NCBI GenBank assembly: GCA_950295325.1
Contig: OX485803.1
Coordinates: 22,506,001-22,570,000, forward strand
DNA: 64,000 nt
Direction: 5' to 3'
Origin: Polytrichum commune
Taxonomy: Eukaryota; Streptophyta; Polytrichopsida; Polytrichales; Polytrichaceae
Both the position numbers and the translations under genes were made by a program. Of this stretch, positions 26,458 through 36,898 are shown piece by piece (the first letter of the stretch is position 1; the number at the start of each line of letters is the position of its first letter). The notes below the pieces were generated by a model. The model saw nothing but the letters and a program-made list of their open reading frames with translations. It searched no databases and was not told the DNA's origin.

Positions 26458-26894
26458 TTTTTCTTAATATGTTAATATAGACTAGCCCGTTATGAACTAG
26501 ATAATCAATCCGTGGAGAATGGATGATGAGCCACATGGTAATGAGGACTTGTTGCAATTTTCCATCCATGTCGATGCAACATTACCCAAAATTCCAAGAT
26601 TTTGTCCACGAGTTGATCGGTTATGTCCAATAACCGAAGAGATGGTTATCTACTCCATAAATTATTGTTCATCCACGAGTAGAACGGTTTTTGGAATTCA
26701 TCATATATTTTCATCCATGTATGCACCATGTCATCCATATTTGTCATATTTTGTCCATTAGTTTTATCAGTTATGTCCAATACCCAACTCAAGGAGATGA
26801 ATAACTCACAATTCTTGCGGCTCGTCATCCATTCTCCACAAGCTGGTTATTTGGTCCCATATTAGACTAGACTATGTTAACATATGAAGAAAAA
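26458..26894. mobile_element. Fold-back/MITE element with long (~80 bp) inverted repeats
   Basis: The left arm begins TTTTTCTTAATATGTTAATA and reaches GTGGAGAATGGATGATGAGCC near 26534. The right arm, reverse-complemented, reads TTTTTCTTCATATGTTAACA and later GTGGAGAATGGATGACGAGCC. The arms are imperfect inverted repeats of about 80 bp around a core of about 280 bp. Internal sequence (TGTCCATTAG...GTTATGTCCAAT) is related to 32520-32690. The element is non-coding, and I see no clear target duplication. Confidence 0.65.
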
Positions 26895-27423
26895 TTATAG
26901 TAGGGCACCTATTCCCGATCATGACCCCATCAACAATCTAGAGGGTATTGGAATTTTGATTAGGTCAGGACTAAATTTCGATTAGGCTGGAACCAATACT
27001 GCCATGACACATGTCCGTGGTCTGAGTGCTAAAGCGAGGATGAATGAGCAGTTAAAATGAGTAGTTTATGGCAAACTCTAGACACTGGTAATACGTTTGG
27101 GCCAACCTTTGACTGCAAAAATTCATAATAATTTCACAAGATTATAATTACTAACAAAAATGTAGTCCTCTTGATTTCTATCTTCCTACACGGGAAAGAT
27201 TTGCACCTCCTTCTACTTCTCCAGATCTGATGCATAACCTCTTAAGGTGATCATTTATGGATGCCTCTACTCTAGTGCATTTAAAAAAGGTTTATATAAG
27301 AGGCAATGCAAGAGGGAGAGTACATCGTGGGGAATAAGGACACCACGCGAGACATTATCTAAGCATAAGTGTCCGTGTTCCCCATACTACACACTCCCCC
27401 TCATGCATTAGCAGACGTAAAGG
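26895..27423. other. Intergenic, no gene seen
   Basis: AT-rich sequence without recognisable coding or structural features. It becomes more GC-rich towards the RING gene promoter region. Confidence 0.4.
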
Positions 27424-27533
27424 CCCAAGGACAAATTTCAGCAGCTCTGATTGGTTGGAGAAACACAACGGCCTGCCCAAGGAAAAATTTCTGCGGCTCT
27501 GATTGGTTGGAGAAACACAACGGCTGCCCAAGA
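27424..27533. repeat. 51-bp tandem repeat (2.1 copies) with CCAAT boxes, upstream of RING gene
   Basis: Two head-to-tail copies of a unit beginning CCCAAGGA and containing CTGATTGGTTGGAGAAACAC, followed by the start of a third copy. Each unit carries ATTGG, an inverted CCAAT box, within GATTGGTTGG. The array lies about 1.4 kb upstream of the RING start codon and just before the pyrimidine-rich leader. A promoter role is inference. Confidence 0.7.
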
Positions 27534-28916
27534 ACGTAATGCACTCCAAAACAGGGGAGGTGCATTCCGCAAAGGAAGTATGCCTCAAATTCCAAAGGGA
27601 AATTCGGCCTGGGTCTCTACATAGCCTGGAAGGCAGCAGATATTTACTGCCCTAGATCCCGGGAGGCCGTAGATTCTGCTTCTTTCCTTCTTGCTCCCCT
27701 TTTCTTTTCTTGTCTTTTCTTTTCGTTTCGTTTCGTTTTCTTTCCTTCCTTCCTTCCTGGGGCTGGCAAGGATCTTCGATCCACATCGGACTCGTCGATC
27801 CACATCTTCATAGCTCTCGCTTGCACACTGTTTCTACAGGATTTGAACGAGAATTTTTGTTTCTCAATATTCCCGCTACGCAGTTGGTAGGGAAGAAGAA
27901 GGAGAAGACCAAGAACACTACAGAGTACTTAAGAGCGGGCTCTCTCTCCCTCTCTGTCTCTCGCGGCTACTGACCTAACTTACGCATTTTCGAAAACAAT
28001 TTCGTCACGGTTTGTTGGTCGGTTGATTTCCGTGTGTCAGGGATCATCGCACTTCGGGTATCCGTGTTCGTATCTCAAACTTAATAATCTGTCGACGCAA
28101 CCGTGGCCTGCCTGCCTGCCTGCCTGCCTCGAGTTTCTCTTTGGAGAAGAGCCTCGAAGGAACGAACGGCCATATGGTCATAACTTAGTGATAGTGGAGG
28201 GGAGTTTAGCTTGGTGAGTTTTTTTGTTTTTGTTTTTTGCCAGTATATTGTGCGGGTCATGCTCATGTGTTGGAGTTCCTCATTCCATGCTGGGCTAGCC
28301 TTGTGCAGATAAATTTGTTGCTGCTGTAGGGCAAGGGTGATATTCATCACCTGAGCACCAAATTGGTTACGCTGCTACAATTGTGTCGGTCACTGGAATT
28401 TCAAGTCTTACATTGCAGCTGTGTTCTTGATCTGTTGCGGGTGTAAATTCGTTTGGTTTGTGAAAGACCACAGACTTTGTGTTTTTGGTTCTTGTTCTTG
28501 TTCTTGGCGTGGTTAACAAACCTGGTTCTGCAACAACATCCGACCTGTGGCGAGATCTGGAAAGGTCTCCGAAACTTGGAAGAAAGAGAGAAAGTATTGC
28601 TGCTTGAACCTGTAACTCAAATCTTTGGGGAAGGATTTGTTCCTCATTTGTTTGTGAGGAGGGAAGGCCTTTCTTCTTCTTGAGCAAAAAAAAAATTCCA
28701 ACAAACCATGCGGTCCTTCGAGACTTCGCTGCGAATCTCACGTTCTACACCTGACGACATCTCCTCAAGTTAGGTCGACGGCATTAGGGCACAAGCCATC
28801 TTGCATACTCCCAGGCCGAACGAAGTTCAGGGTTTCTGTGATTCTCATCACACTGACAAGACAGGAAGGAGAAGACGCTGTTTGGCCTAGGATTTGTTTT
28901 TTTCCATCACAACACG
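27534..28916 (+). promoter_or_regulatory. Core promoter and 5' leader of RING gene, probable 5'-UTR intron
   Basis: A pyrimidine-rich patch (CTTTTCTTTTCG repeats, 27695-27760) and a C(TGCC)n tract near 28108 resemble a plant leader. A consensus donor TTG|GTGAGTTTTTT occurs at about 28213, followed by T-rich sequence. Possible acceptors are near 28308 (TTGTGCAG) and 28418 (TTGCAG). I therefore suggest a leader intron, but the exact exons cannot be decided from sequence. Confidence 0.4.
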
Positions 28917-29741
28917 ATGCTGCAGAGATTTGGGAAAGGCAGTGGGGCGAAAATCGGATGTGATTGCCAACAGCACCAAGATGGGGGAGGAGGTCAAAAA
29001 GGCTCAGTGAGTCCAGGATCCGAAGGAGGAGCATCAAGCAGGGGCTTAGATGAGGGTTTGGAGTGCCCAGTATGCTGGGAGAGCTTTGATGATGGAGAAA
29101 ATACGCCTTATGTCCTATGGTGTGGCCATTCGCTGTGCAAAAATTGTGTTCTTAGCTTACAATGGGCAGTTATCAAGCTCCCAGGCCTCCCTTTGCAGCT
29201 GCCACTCTTCATCTCCTGCCCATGGTGTCAGTTTCTCACATTCCGGTTCACATGGAAGGGATTGCTGAAATACCCTTGTAAAAATTTCTTCCTACTCTGG
29301 GTGGTGGAGAGCATGCGTGGGGATGCTAATAGGCCATCACCGAATTTTACCTCTGAAGAGACTGAGCCCCAGCATGTGGTGTTCCCACCTTCCAGGCTGG
29401 TGTCTCCTCGTGCTATGCGGCCGGTGCATGGGTTTGATCATAGAGGTTCTCAAGGGTTAGCAACCCCGCGGCAATCTGCTATGTTACCGGATGTGAGTAG
29501 ATGGGACTTGACCCATTGGAGGAGATCTGGCATTCGGCTTGCGGCGTCCTTCTTGCAGTTCACCTCAAAACTTCCCCTTGTGTTGTTGTTTTTGTTCATA
29601 GTGGTGTACGTGCTCCCTTTCAGCACCCTGGTGCTTGCCCTCTATTGCTTGGTCACTGTTCTGTTTGCAGTGCCCTCTTTCCTTGTGGTATACTTCTCGT
29701 ATCCAAGTTTGGACTGGTTAGTGCGCGCAATTGTGACATAA
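28917..29741 (+). CDS. RING-HC (C3HC4) E3 ubiquitin ligase-like protein with two C-terminal membrane segments
   Basis: Protein of 274 aa in one exon. A low-complexity Gly/Ser-rich N terminus (1-45) leads into a RING finger with ligands C50, C53, C69, H71, C74, C77, C101, C104: CPVC, then LWCGHSLCKNC, then SCPWC. The unusually long loop between the sixth and seventh ligands (23 residues, IKLPGLPLQLP) resembles a family of plant membrane RING proteins. Residues about 219-233 and 236-260 are strongly hydrophobic, so the protein is probably membrane-anchored by a C-terminal hairpin with the RING in the cytosol. The expected role is ubiquitin transfer from an E2; substrates are unknown. The start ATG is the first in frame after a T-rich leader. 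The end of this gene is repeated downstream in a tandem array. I cannot assign a gene symbol. Confidence 0.85.
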   Translation: MLQRFGKGSGAKIGCDCQQHQDGGGGQKGSVSPGSEGGASSRGLDEGLECPVCWESFDDGENTPYVLWCGHSLCKNCVLSLQWAVIKLPGLPLQLPLFISCPWCQFLTFRFTWKGLLKYPCKNFFLLWVVESMRGDANRPSPNFTSEETEPQHVVFPPSRLVSPRAMRPVHGFDHRGSQGLATPRQSAMLPDVSRWDLTHWRRSGIRLAASFLQFTSKLPLVLLFLFIVVYVLPFSTLVLALYCLVTVLFAVPSFLVVYFSYPSLDWLVRAIVT

Positions 29742-31203
29742 CAGCATTCAACATTGTCTCCATGTATGAGTAATAGTAGGAAGGACAATATCAGTAGGAG
29801 GAGCCTCTGTAGTTTCAACTTTTGTATCATTACTTTCTCTTGTAACACTGGAGGCTATTTTTTGATTCTATGGCATTGTGTGTGGAGCGGCCACTGGCTT
29901 GCAAACATATTGACATGGGCTAAATCGGATGAGGGTATTAAAGCTTCCAGGAATTTGGAAGGTCCAGTTACAACCTTCAAGCTTGTTCCATGATTTACAG
30001 TGCCATCAGAGCTAACCAGAGGTGCAAAGTAGTGTATGTGCTCCCCTTTCAGCACCCCCTGGTGTTGCTTAGTCACTGTTCTATTTGCAGTGCTCTTATT
30101 CTTTGAGGTCTACTTCTCATATCCAACTTTGGACTGGTTAGTGCGCACAATCGTGACATCACAGATCCAGCATTCAGCATTGTGCCCATTTATGAGTAGT
30201 CGTAGTAGTAGGCAGACAATTGGTGTAGGAGCCGAGCCTCTGTAGTCTCAACTTTTGTATCATTGCTTTTTCTTGTAACTCCGGATGCTATTTTCAGACC
30301 GCAGCATCTACCTATTTCTCGTCATTCAAACATATTGACATGGACTTAGTCGGAGGAGGGTAATAAAGCTTCCAGGAATCTGGAAGGCCCATTTACAAGC
30401 TCTTTCCATCTTTTATTACAGTGTCATCAGAGCTAACCAGAGGTTGTGCTGCTTCTTTAAGCATCCTGGTGCTTGTGTGCTATATTGCAAATACTCACTG
30501 TTCTGTTGGCAGTGCCCTCTTTCCTGGTGGTCTTTTTCTATCCCAGCCTGGACTCAGTATAAGGAATTTAGCATTGTGTCCATGTATGAGTAGGCGGAAG
30601 ATTATTCTTGTAGGAGCATTTCACCATGCAGTTTGAACTTTTCAATCCTTATTTTTTAAATGTAAATTGGATGCTATTTTTCATACTGTAGCATCTCCCT
30701 TTTCTCTCCATTCAAGCATATTGACACGGGCTAAGTTGGATGAGGGTAGTAAAGCTTCCAGCAATCTGGAAGGCCCCTTTACAAGATTTTTTCCATGTAT
30801 CACAGTGGCATCGGAGCTAACTGGAGGTGCAATTATGATACGAGCTTTGTCAGATGGTATGTATTTCACACCTGGTGCTTGCTCTCTACTGGTTACTACT
30901 AAGTCAGTGTTCTGTTTGGCAGTGCCCTCTTTCCTAGTTGTCTACATCTATCCAAGTCTGAACTGGTTAGTGCACACAATTGAGACATAACAGATTCAGT
31001 ATTGTGTCAATGTGTAAGTAGCAGTAAGATAATTCTAGTAGGAATTTATCGTCTCATTACTTCCCTCTGTGGCAGTACATGCCAAATTTTGTGCATCTGC
31101 CTTCTCTCTCCATGCAAACATTTTGACATACACTAAATCGGTTGAGGGTATCGAAGCTGACGGGTTTTGTAGTGCCATCAGAACTAACTTTAGGTAGATT
31201 TTG
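29602..31203 (+). repeat. Tandem array (about 4 units) of the RING gene's last coding part plus 3' UTR
   Basis: Four successive units of roughly 360-430 bp start near 29602, 30031, 30453 and 30840, and a fifth begins near 31203. Each carries a block like CTGTT...TTTGCAGTGCCCTCTTTCC encoding the second membrane segment (unit 1 SYPSLDWLVRAIVT, unit 2 SYPTLDWLVRTIVT, unit 4 YPSLNWLVHTIET). Each then has ATGAGTAG, TTTGTATCATT, CATATTGACA, GGATGAGGGTA, TAAAGCTTCCAG and CATCAGAGCTAAC blocks. Unit 1 is the real gene end. Units 2-4 are increasingly decayed, and each keeps a TTTGCAG/TTGGCAG acceptor-like site before the membrane segment. Confidence 0.8.
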
Positions 31204-34079
31204 TATGAGCTTTCTTAGATGGTTTGTTTTGCCTCCACACTACCAAATTCTATGCAGCATTGACACAGGAACAGGTGCATTAAAAATTGTTCTCATGCCT
31301 GTCAAATTTGTTCGTTTCTGTGTGTGCCATACTGACATTCAATATTAAATGTCAATATGGCATGCATATAAGAGAACAACCTTCTTCAAAAGGACTTCAC
31401 CTTTGCACTAAGCTTATTTGAGTTAATTAATCACATGTTTGCACCATGTGGCTGGGGGATGCTCCACTTCGTCATCACAACGTGGGTCCCTTGTTTTCTT
31501 ATTGTTTTTCCTTCTGCTCAATCGTATTCTCTTGAAAGAGGGGTACAGGGTACTGCTTATTAAATTAAGTTTATTAATTAAGTTTTAAACAGAGCTTGTA
31601 GCAACTTTAAGGGTAAATGGATCTTAAATGGTTACTTTTTCCAACTTGCCCACTTCTCCTACGCTATGAACCACATGATCAGGACAAAATGGTTAGCAAA
31701 TCCAGATTGAGGAAGTAGCCACTTTCCTCATCATATTCATATTCGAAGCTCATACGAATATCTTACTCGTTATCAAAGTGAAGATTCTTGTCCTCATTAA
31801 ATTGTCACATAGGTAGGTCCCCCCCAATTCTGATGACTATTTTGAACCTAGAATGGTTCTTGTAATTTGAGCAGACAATCCAATCTCTTTCAAACACAAC
31901 TCTTTTCGGTATTTGTCATGGGAGCTACACCAAACCACACACCATTCAAATATATGTGTTCTAATAAGTGAAGTAGTCGACTAAGAGTTGTCTACTTTAA
32001 ATTTTAAAACTGCACCCGAGGATGTCCAGATTTTGAGTCTACACACATGCATGTGGATTAGGATTTTAATGGCTTTTTCCCATTCAATGGTGGATTGTAC
32101 AAAAATTGATGAAACTTCACAGAAACTTGCAGAAAGCACATTCTTGTTTGTCAAGCAATTCAAATTGACTGGTACAACCAAGTTTAGTTAAGCACTCTTG
32201 GTATGGGTCCAAGCTTCAAAGAGTGACATGTGCATTGTGCGAAGCTAGCATAGGGCCTAGTGTGCATGTCCTTGGTAATGGTCATTGGTGATGTATGTTT
32301 GAATGTTTTGCACTACCTTAGAAAGACGTTACATTGTGCACCATGTCAAGTGGCAACAAAGTATGGATAAGGACCCACGATGAGTCATGATGACTCATAT
32401 TGAAATAAATCCCTAACAACCCCACCCTTTGAACATATATAGTTGGTCTTTGATTTCTTTCATCTTCCTTTTGATAACCGATTGTGCATCTAAGAGTCGA
32501 AGGGTTATCAAAACTTGTCATAACTTTTCATTCATGGAGACATGATATCATTCATAATTCTTAGATTATGTCCATTAGTTGATTGGTTACGTTCAATAAA
32601 AAGCTCAAGTAGGTGCATGACTCATCGCTCTAGCAGTTTGTCATCCACCCACCTCCTGATGGTTATCCAATCCTTAACCCTTTGCCATGGCAAGTCCTCG
32701 TCCTTATGTAAATTTGGGTTGGTTGGTGCACCAATTCGTAGGTTACGATTTAGAGTTGCACATTTCTACATCTTTTTGTTGAGATTGTTATTTCTTACCA
32801 ACTTCTAAATTATTCTCATTCCTCAGTACATGATACTCTTGATAATAAAACATTCAAAGCAACATGACAAGCAACATGACTCCAAATAATAACCCACAGT
32901 AATAGGACAAATCAATGTAGTTCTTACAATCTACTCCCTTAGTTGCCCAAGACGACCCAAGAGGTTAACATCTCTTGGTGGGAAAGTAACTCACTCTAGA
33001 TTGTCATCTCCTAACATCATCCATGTCTTCCCATTTGGCATGGAAAGTGGTATGTGTCTCAAGAATGGATATCATAAATGCAAGCCCTATACAATCTCAT
33101 TTTTCTTTGGAGGAGAATGTTTTGAAGTGTGTTTGACGCTTGTAGAAGGTTACTAAGACTTGACTCAAAAGGCAAGATGTCTAATTCGTAGGTAGAATCT
33201 TTGATGCGAGGTTGCCATGTGGAATCATGCGGTGCTTTTGGCAACTAGCCTCGAGGCTACAAAATGCACAAATTCATTAGGTTTTCTTCCCTTTCCCTAC
33301 ACGACTTCATTGGAGTGTGTTAAGAGATGACAATCAATATTTTAGCATCGTCCTATCATGACCACCGGTTAATAAGGATAGTAAAATACTTTAAAAATGC
33401 AAAGGAAGTGGTAGAGAACACCATCTTGAAGCAAGCCCGAGGAGAGTCAATAAGCTAGTGTAGTATCATGGTAGAGTGCATTGGCATTGTTGTAGTAGAC
33501 CCACTACTTTGGTTGTTTGGAAATTCCAAGATGAGGTCACCTACTAGCCCTTGAGGCTATGCTACGTAACAAAACAATCTTCCCTCACATGGACAATTTC
33601 ATATTTCCCCTAATGATCACAATTTTTGGTTTCCATATATAAAATTCTTAACATGCAAAAGGAAGTGTTCGGATCAAAGAAAAAACTAACTCACACCAAG
33701 CCCAAGGGGAGTGATCGCAACAATTTAACATGTTCGGTTGCAAGCTATGCCCAAATTTTGTAGTCAATTTTGGTTACTTTATTGCATTTGTCTTGACACC
33801 CGGTGATGCAACTTGTTAGCTCAAGAAATGATTGATCACATGCTTATTTAAAGCTTGTGGTCAAATTAATGCCAAGATTACATACGCCTTAATTAGTTAT
33901 TTAAAAGGAAGACTATGGGGTAGTTTGAGTTGGCTTTGAGATTTGGACAAGGAGGTTAATTTGGTTAGCTTCCTTAATCATACACCTATTTTTTAGTTCC
34001 TAATTGGTGGTAATGTCACTTTAATACGGTGGGTGAGTAATACATGGTGATTTAGTTGTTGCCTTGATGATATTTAGGT
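31204..34079. other. Intergenic, repeat debris, no gene seen
   Basis: AT-rich. The stretch 32520-32690 is a partial relative of the fold-back element at 26458. No other supported coding or RNA feature is visible. Short open frames here have no protein-like composition. Confidence 0.4.
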
Positions 34080-34651
34080 TAAGGGTTGTTTACACCTTGG
34101 ACCATGAAGTAGTCCCAAAAAATATGTGATTGGTTGTTGAACTTGTTTCGGGATCATTTCGGTTTACACCAAGAAAAAAGAGTCAAAATGACCATGGAGT
34201 TCGAGGTCCCCAAAAGACATATTTCTAAGACCTACATTATCCATTGGCATGGTCCAATGGGTTTTGCGGTGGGAGAGGCAAAAGAGGTGCTCTAGTAGAA
34301 AAAAATGCAAGGGCCCATGGTAGACAAATATTGATATAATAAATTTTTGATGATTTTTTTTGGGGGAAGAAAAGATGAAGACAAGTGAATGGTCAAACTA
34401 TTTTTTTTTTCAAAACTGCCCTTTTTGGGCATATATAACAACAACAAAAAAATCAGCACATTCAATTTTTGGTGCATGGTCATTCCTCTTGATTCACATT
34501 CGGTTTACACCTAGTGAGGGGCCCAAAGGCTTTATAAATTGATTTCTTAGGAAATCGGACCATGGAAGTTGGACCATCAAGTCAAACCTTGGAAGAATGA
34601 CATCATCCATGGTACAACTTCATGGTCCATGGTTAAGTGAACCGACCCTTA
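34080..34651. mobile_element. TIR element (TAAGGGT...ACCATGAAGT ends)
   Basis: About 572 bp. The left end is TAAGGGTTGTTTACAC then GGACCATGAAGT. The right end, reverse-complemented, is TAAGGGTCGGTTCAC then GGACCATGAAGT. These are inverted ends of about 35 bp with a small indel. A TA duplication at the borders is compatible with a Tc1/mariner- or Harbinger-type MITE, but the superfamily is uncertain. Internal TCGGTTTACACC occurs at 34158 and 34499. There is no transposase. Confidence 0.6.
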
Positions 34652-35189
34652 GCGACCTTCACAAAAGTCAAACTATACCCATTATCATCCATAATTAGGA
34701 GTGCTATCCACTAAGCTATGATACACTTGATTTTTGTGCCCAACATGGGCAAATTAAGAGGCAACATGTGGTTGTGAGGTGCCAACCAACTTGTATTGTG
34801 GGCATTCTACAATGGAAAAACAACTTAGCAACATTTTATCTTATATGTGACTAATTTAGAGACATGACACAACCAATATTGACATTAAACCTGGTATTCA
34901 TTGGCAAATGACCCATGTAGAATATATTATTGATGTTGTGCACTTACACAACATGAAACGATAAAAGAATTCCCCCCTTATAACACCACATTTGGAAGTA
35001 GGGAATCTTTGATTCCAAAGCCTAGATCAACACCTTCCTCAACTCCGATTTCAATGATTTCAAATTTTGTGGTCGTCATTCGCAATTGCTAACCTACTCA
35101 AACTTCAAATGCTCGAATTCATCAGTTGATGATTCCATAGAACGAGAGGTGTCCACATTAGGTGCCTCATCTTATATGCAAGAGCAATT

Positions 35190-35375
35190 CACGCTTGCTC
35201 TATGTGTAGAGTATTCCCATTATTCTTGTATTGGGAATGTTGTGTCCAAGCATCCACAACATTGAGCCATGACATTCCCAATATGATATCATATTTGGAT
35301 CTTGTCCAAACCTCCAAGTCCCCCATAGTCTTTGCTCCTTGCAAATAACAAGGAATTGTATCTAATAGATGACAC
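35190..35375 (-). mobile_element. Decayed Ty3/gypsy aspartic-protease remnant
   Basis: Read on the minus strand, one frame gives GDLEVWTRSKYDIILGMSWL followed by NVVDAWT. This is the YDxILGMxWL block at the end of the protease domain of Ty3/gypsy polyproteins, where it precedes reverse transcriptase. The frame ends within about 20 codons, and I recognise no RT next to it. It is an isolated fossil fragment, related to the one at 54840-54940. Confidence 0.55.
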
Positions 35376-36294
35376 TCTATTGGACTTGACTCTCCATATG
35401 ATGAAAAAACTTTAGAAGGGAACTACCTTCACCATTCATATCCTTTAATTATAAGGAAATTAGAGGACATCAAATAATGATTGGATCTAATCCAACATCA
35501 AATATGTTTGAATACCAACCAAACCTTTCACTTGGAATAGTGTTGGTTTGTTGGAAAATTGAGGATGACGAATCTACAAAATTGGGTGTCCGAGATAAGG
35601 AGAATGGATGGATGAGAGATCAGATGAAGGATCTATGTAGTATTTAAAGAAGGATCGTGGAGTAAAAATGATCTTCACATAATTATATGTTGTACAATTT
35701 GGATTATAGATAATTATATAGTACTTGAGACTCCTAAAAGTGTTTGTTAGACACTATGCATGTATACATTTTGGGGGAAAGGAGAACACAATTTTCTTTG
35801 AGTAATTTTCTTTGATAAATAAAGTATTGTGTATTTGTTTTTTATATGAAAATTGCAATTGTGAACACTTTAACATGCTTTGATAAAAGGCATGTTACAA
35901 GCAAGTTGCAATGCCATTGGGCTCAATGTTTTCGCTGAATCAAAAACATCGTATAAGTTTGGTGAAATATTGCATGTTGCAATGTTGGCGGGGGTCTTGT
36001 GGGCGTTTACGTTTGCCTCTAGCGAATAGAATTTGACATAAGTGAATAGGGTCATTAAATACGTTTTAGTATGATGATAATGTGATGGAATGTACTGGAT
36101 AATTACATACTAGATATTGGACATTGGGCATGTAATCATCTAGTACACCCAATGTGATGTCAAGCTTTGATGAACTCAAGCGCAATGACCTCCTGGTGAA
36201 TAGTTTTGCTAAAATCTTAGTTTTTGTGAAGTATTTTATACATGTTAGGGGTGTCAAATGCTCAAAGTGTCGGTGATAAGTGAGGCGCTTCTAC
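35376..36294. other. Intergenic, no gene seen
   Basis: AT-rich sequence between the protease fossil and the MITE upstream of COM1. No coding or RNA feature could be supported. Confidence 0.35.
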
Positions 36295-36540
36295 TACCAT
36301 GCCCACACTAGGATTAATAACCGGCCCACACCAGTGGGAGAGTTCCCATCTTGATAGGAGTTCTCGTCTTATATACACTGGCAAAACTATAACGTGTTAC
36401 ATTTAATGAGGTTACTACGAGCAGGATGTAAAATCCTTATTAATAACAACACTTTTTGGATAGAGATGTAGTCTCCCTATCAAGAGGGACTCTTCCTACT
36501 TGCCTAGGCTAATGACTGGCCCTAGTGTGGGCATGGTATA
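36295..36540. mobile_element. MITE immediately upstream of COM1
   Basis: About 246 bp. The left end is TACCATGCCCACACTAGG and continues to TCTTGATAGG. The right end is the reverse complement (CCTAGTGTGGGCATGGTA), with CTATCAAGA on the inner side. Imperfect inverted arms are about 50-60 bp and would form a long hairpin. TA flanks both ends, compatible with a TA target duplication. It lies 182 bp upstream of the first in-frame ATG of COM1, inside the expected promoter. Confidence 0.7.
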
Positions 36541-36898
36541 AGCTTACCTTAAGTCTCTTCCGGAACACGGATGAATTGTGGCACTTTGGAATCAATTGAA
36601 TAGATTCCTAAGGAGGACAACCACTTCGGCTTTCGGAGCCTACAAGAGTGGTGTGTTGGCAATGAAAATCAAGGCACCAGGGTCCACGTGGCCATTGCAA
36701 CGAATGAAGTTTACATGACGAATGTCGTCCATCCACTTTGCGTTCGAACGGAGCTTTCCCGCCACGGGATTAGCGGAAGAGCCTCTCCGAGGCCACCGCT
36801 CTCGACGAACGCAATTCCGTTCTAATGCAGTTGTGTTGCATTGGCAGTGCGTGGAGCTGGATTTCGGATCGGATTGTTGTCGGGAGGGGTTCCGAGCG

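Noticed and set aside
27585-27826. Lys/Glu/Arg-rich minus-strand frames upstream of the RING gene
   Set aside because: They are translations of the CTTTT/CTTCC pyrimidine-rich leader tract.
31981-32191. Overlapping 66-67-codon frames on both strands
   Set aside because: Short, no domain, no codon or splice support, and surrounded by repeat debris.
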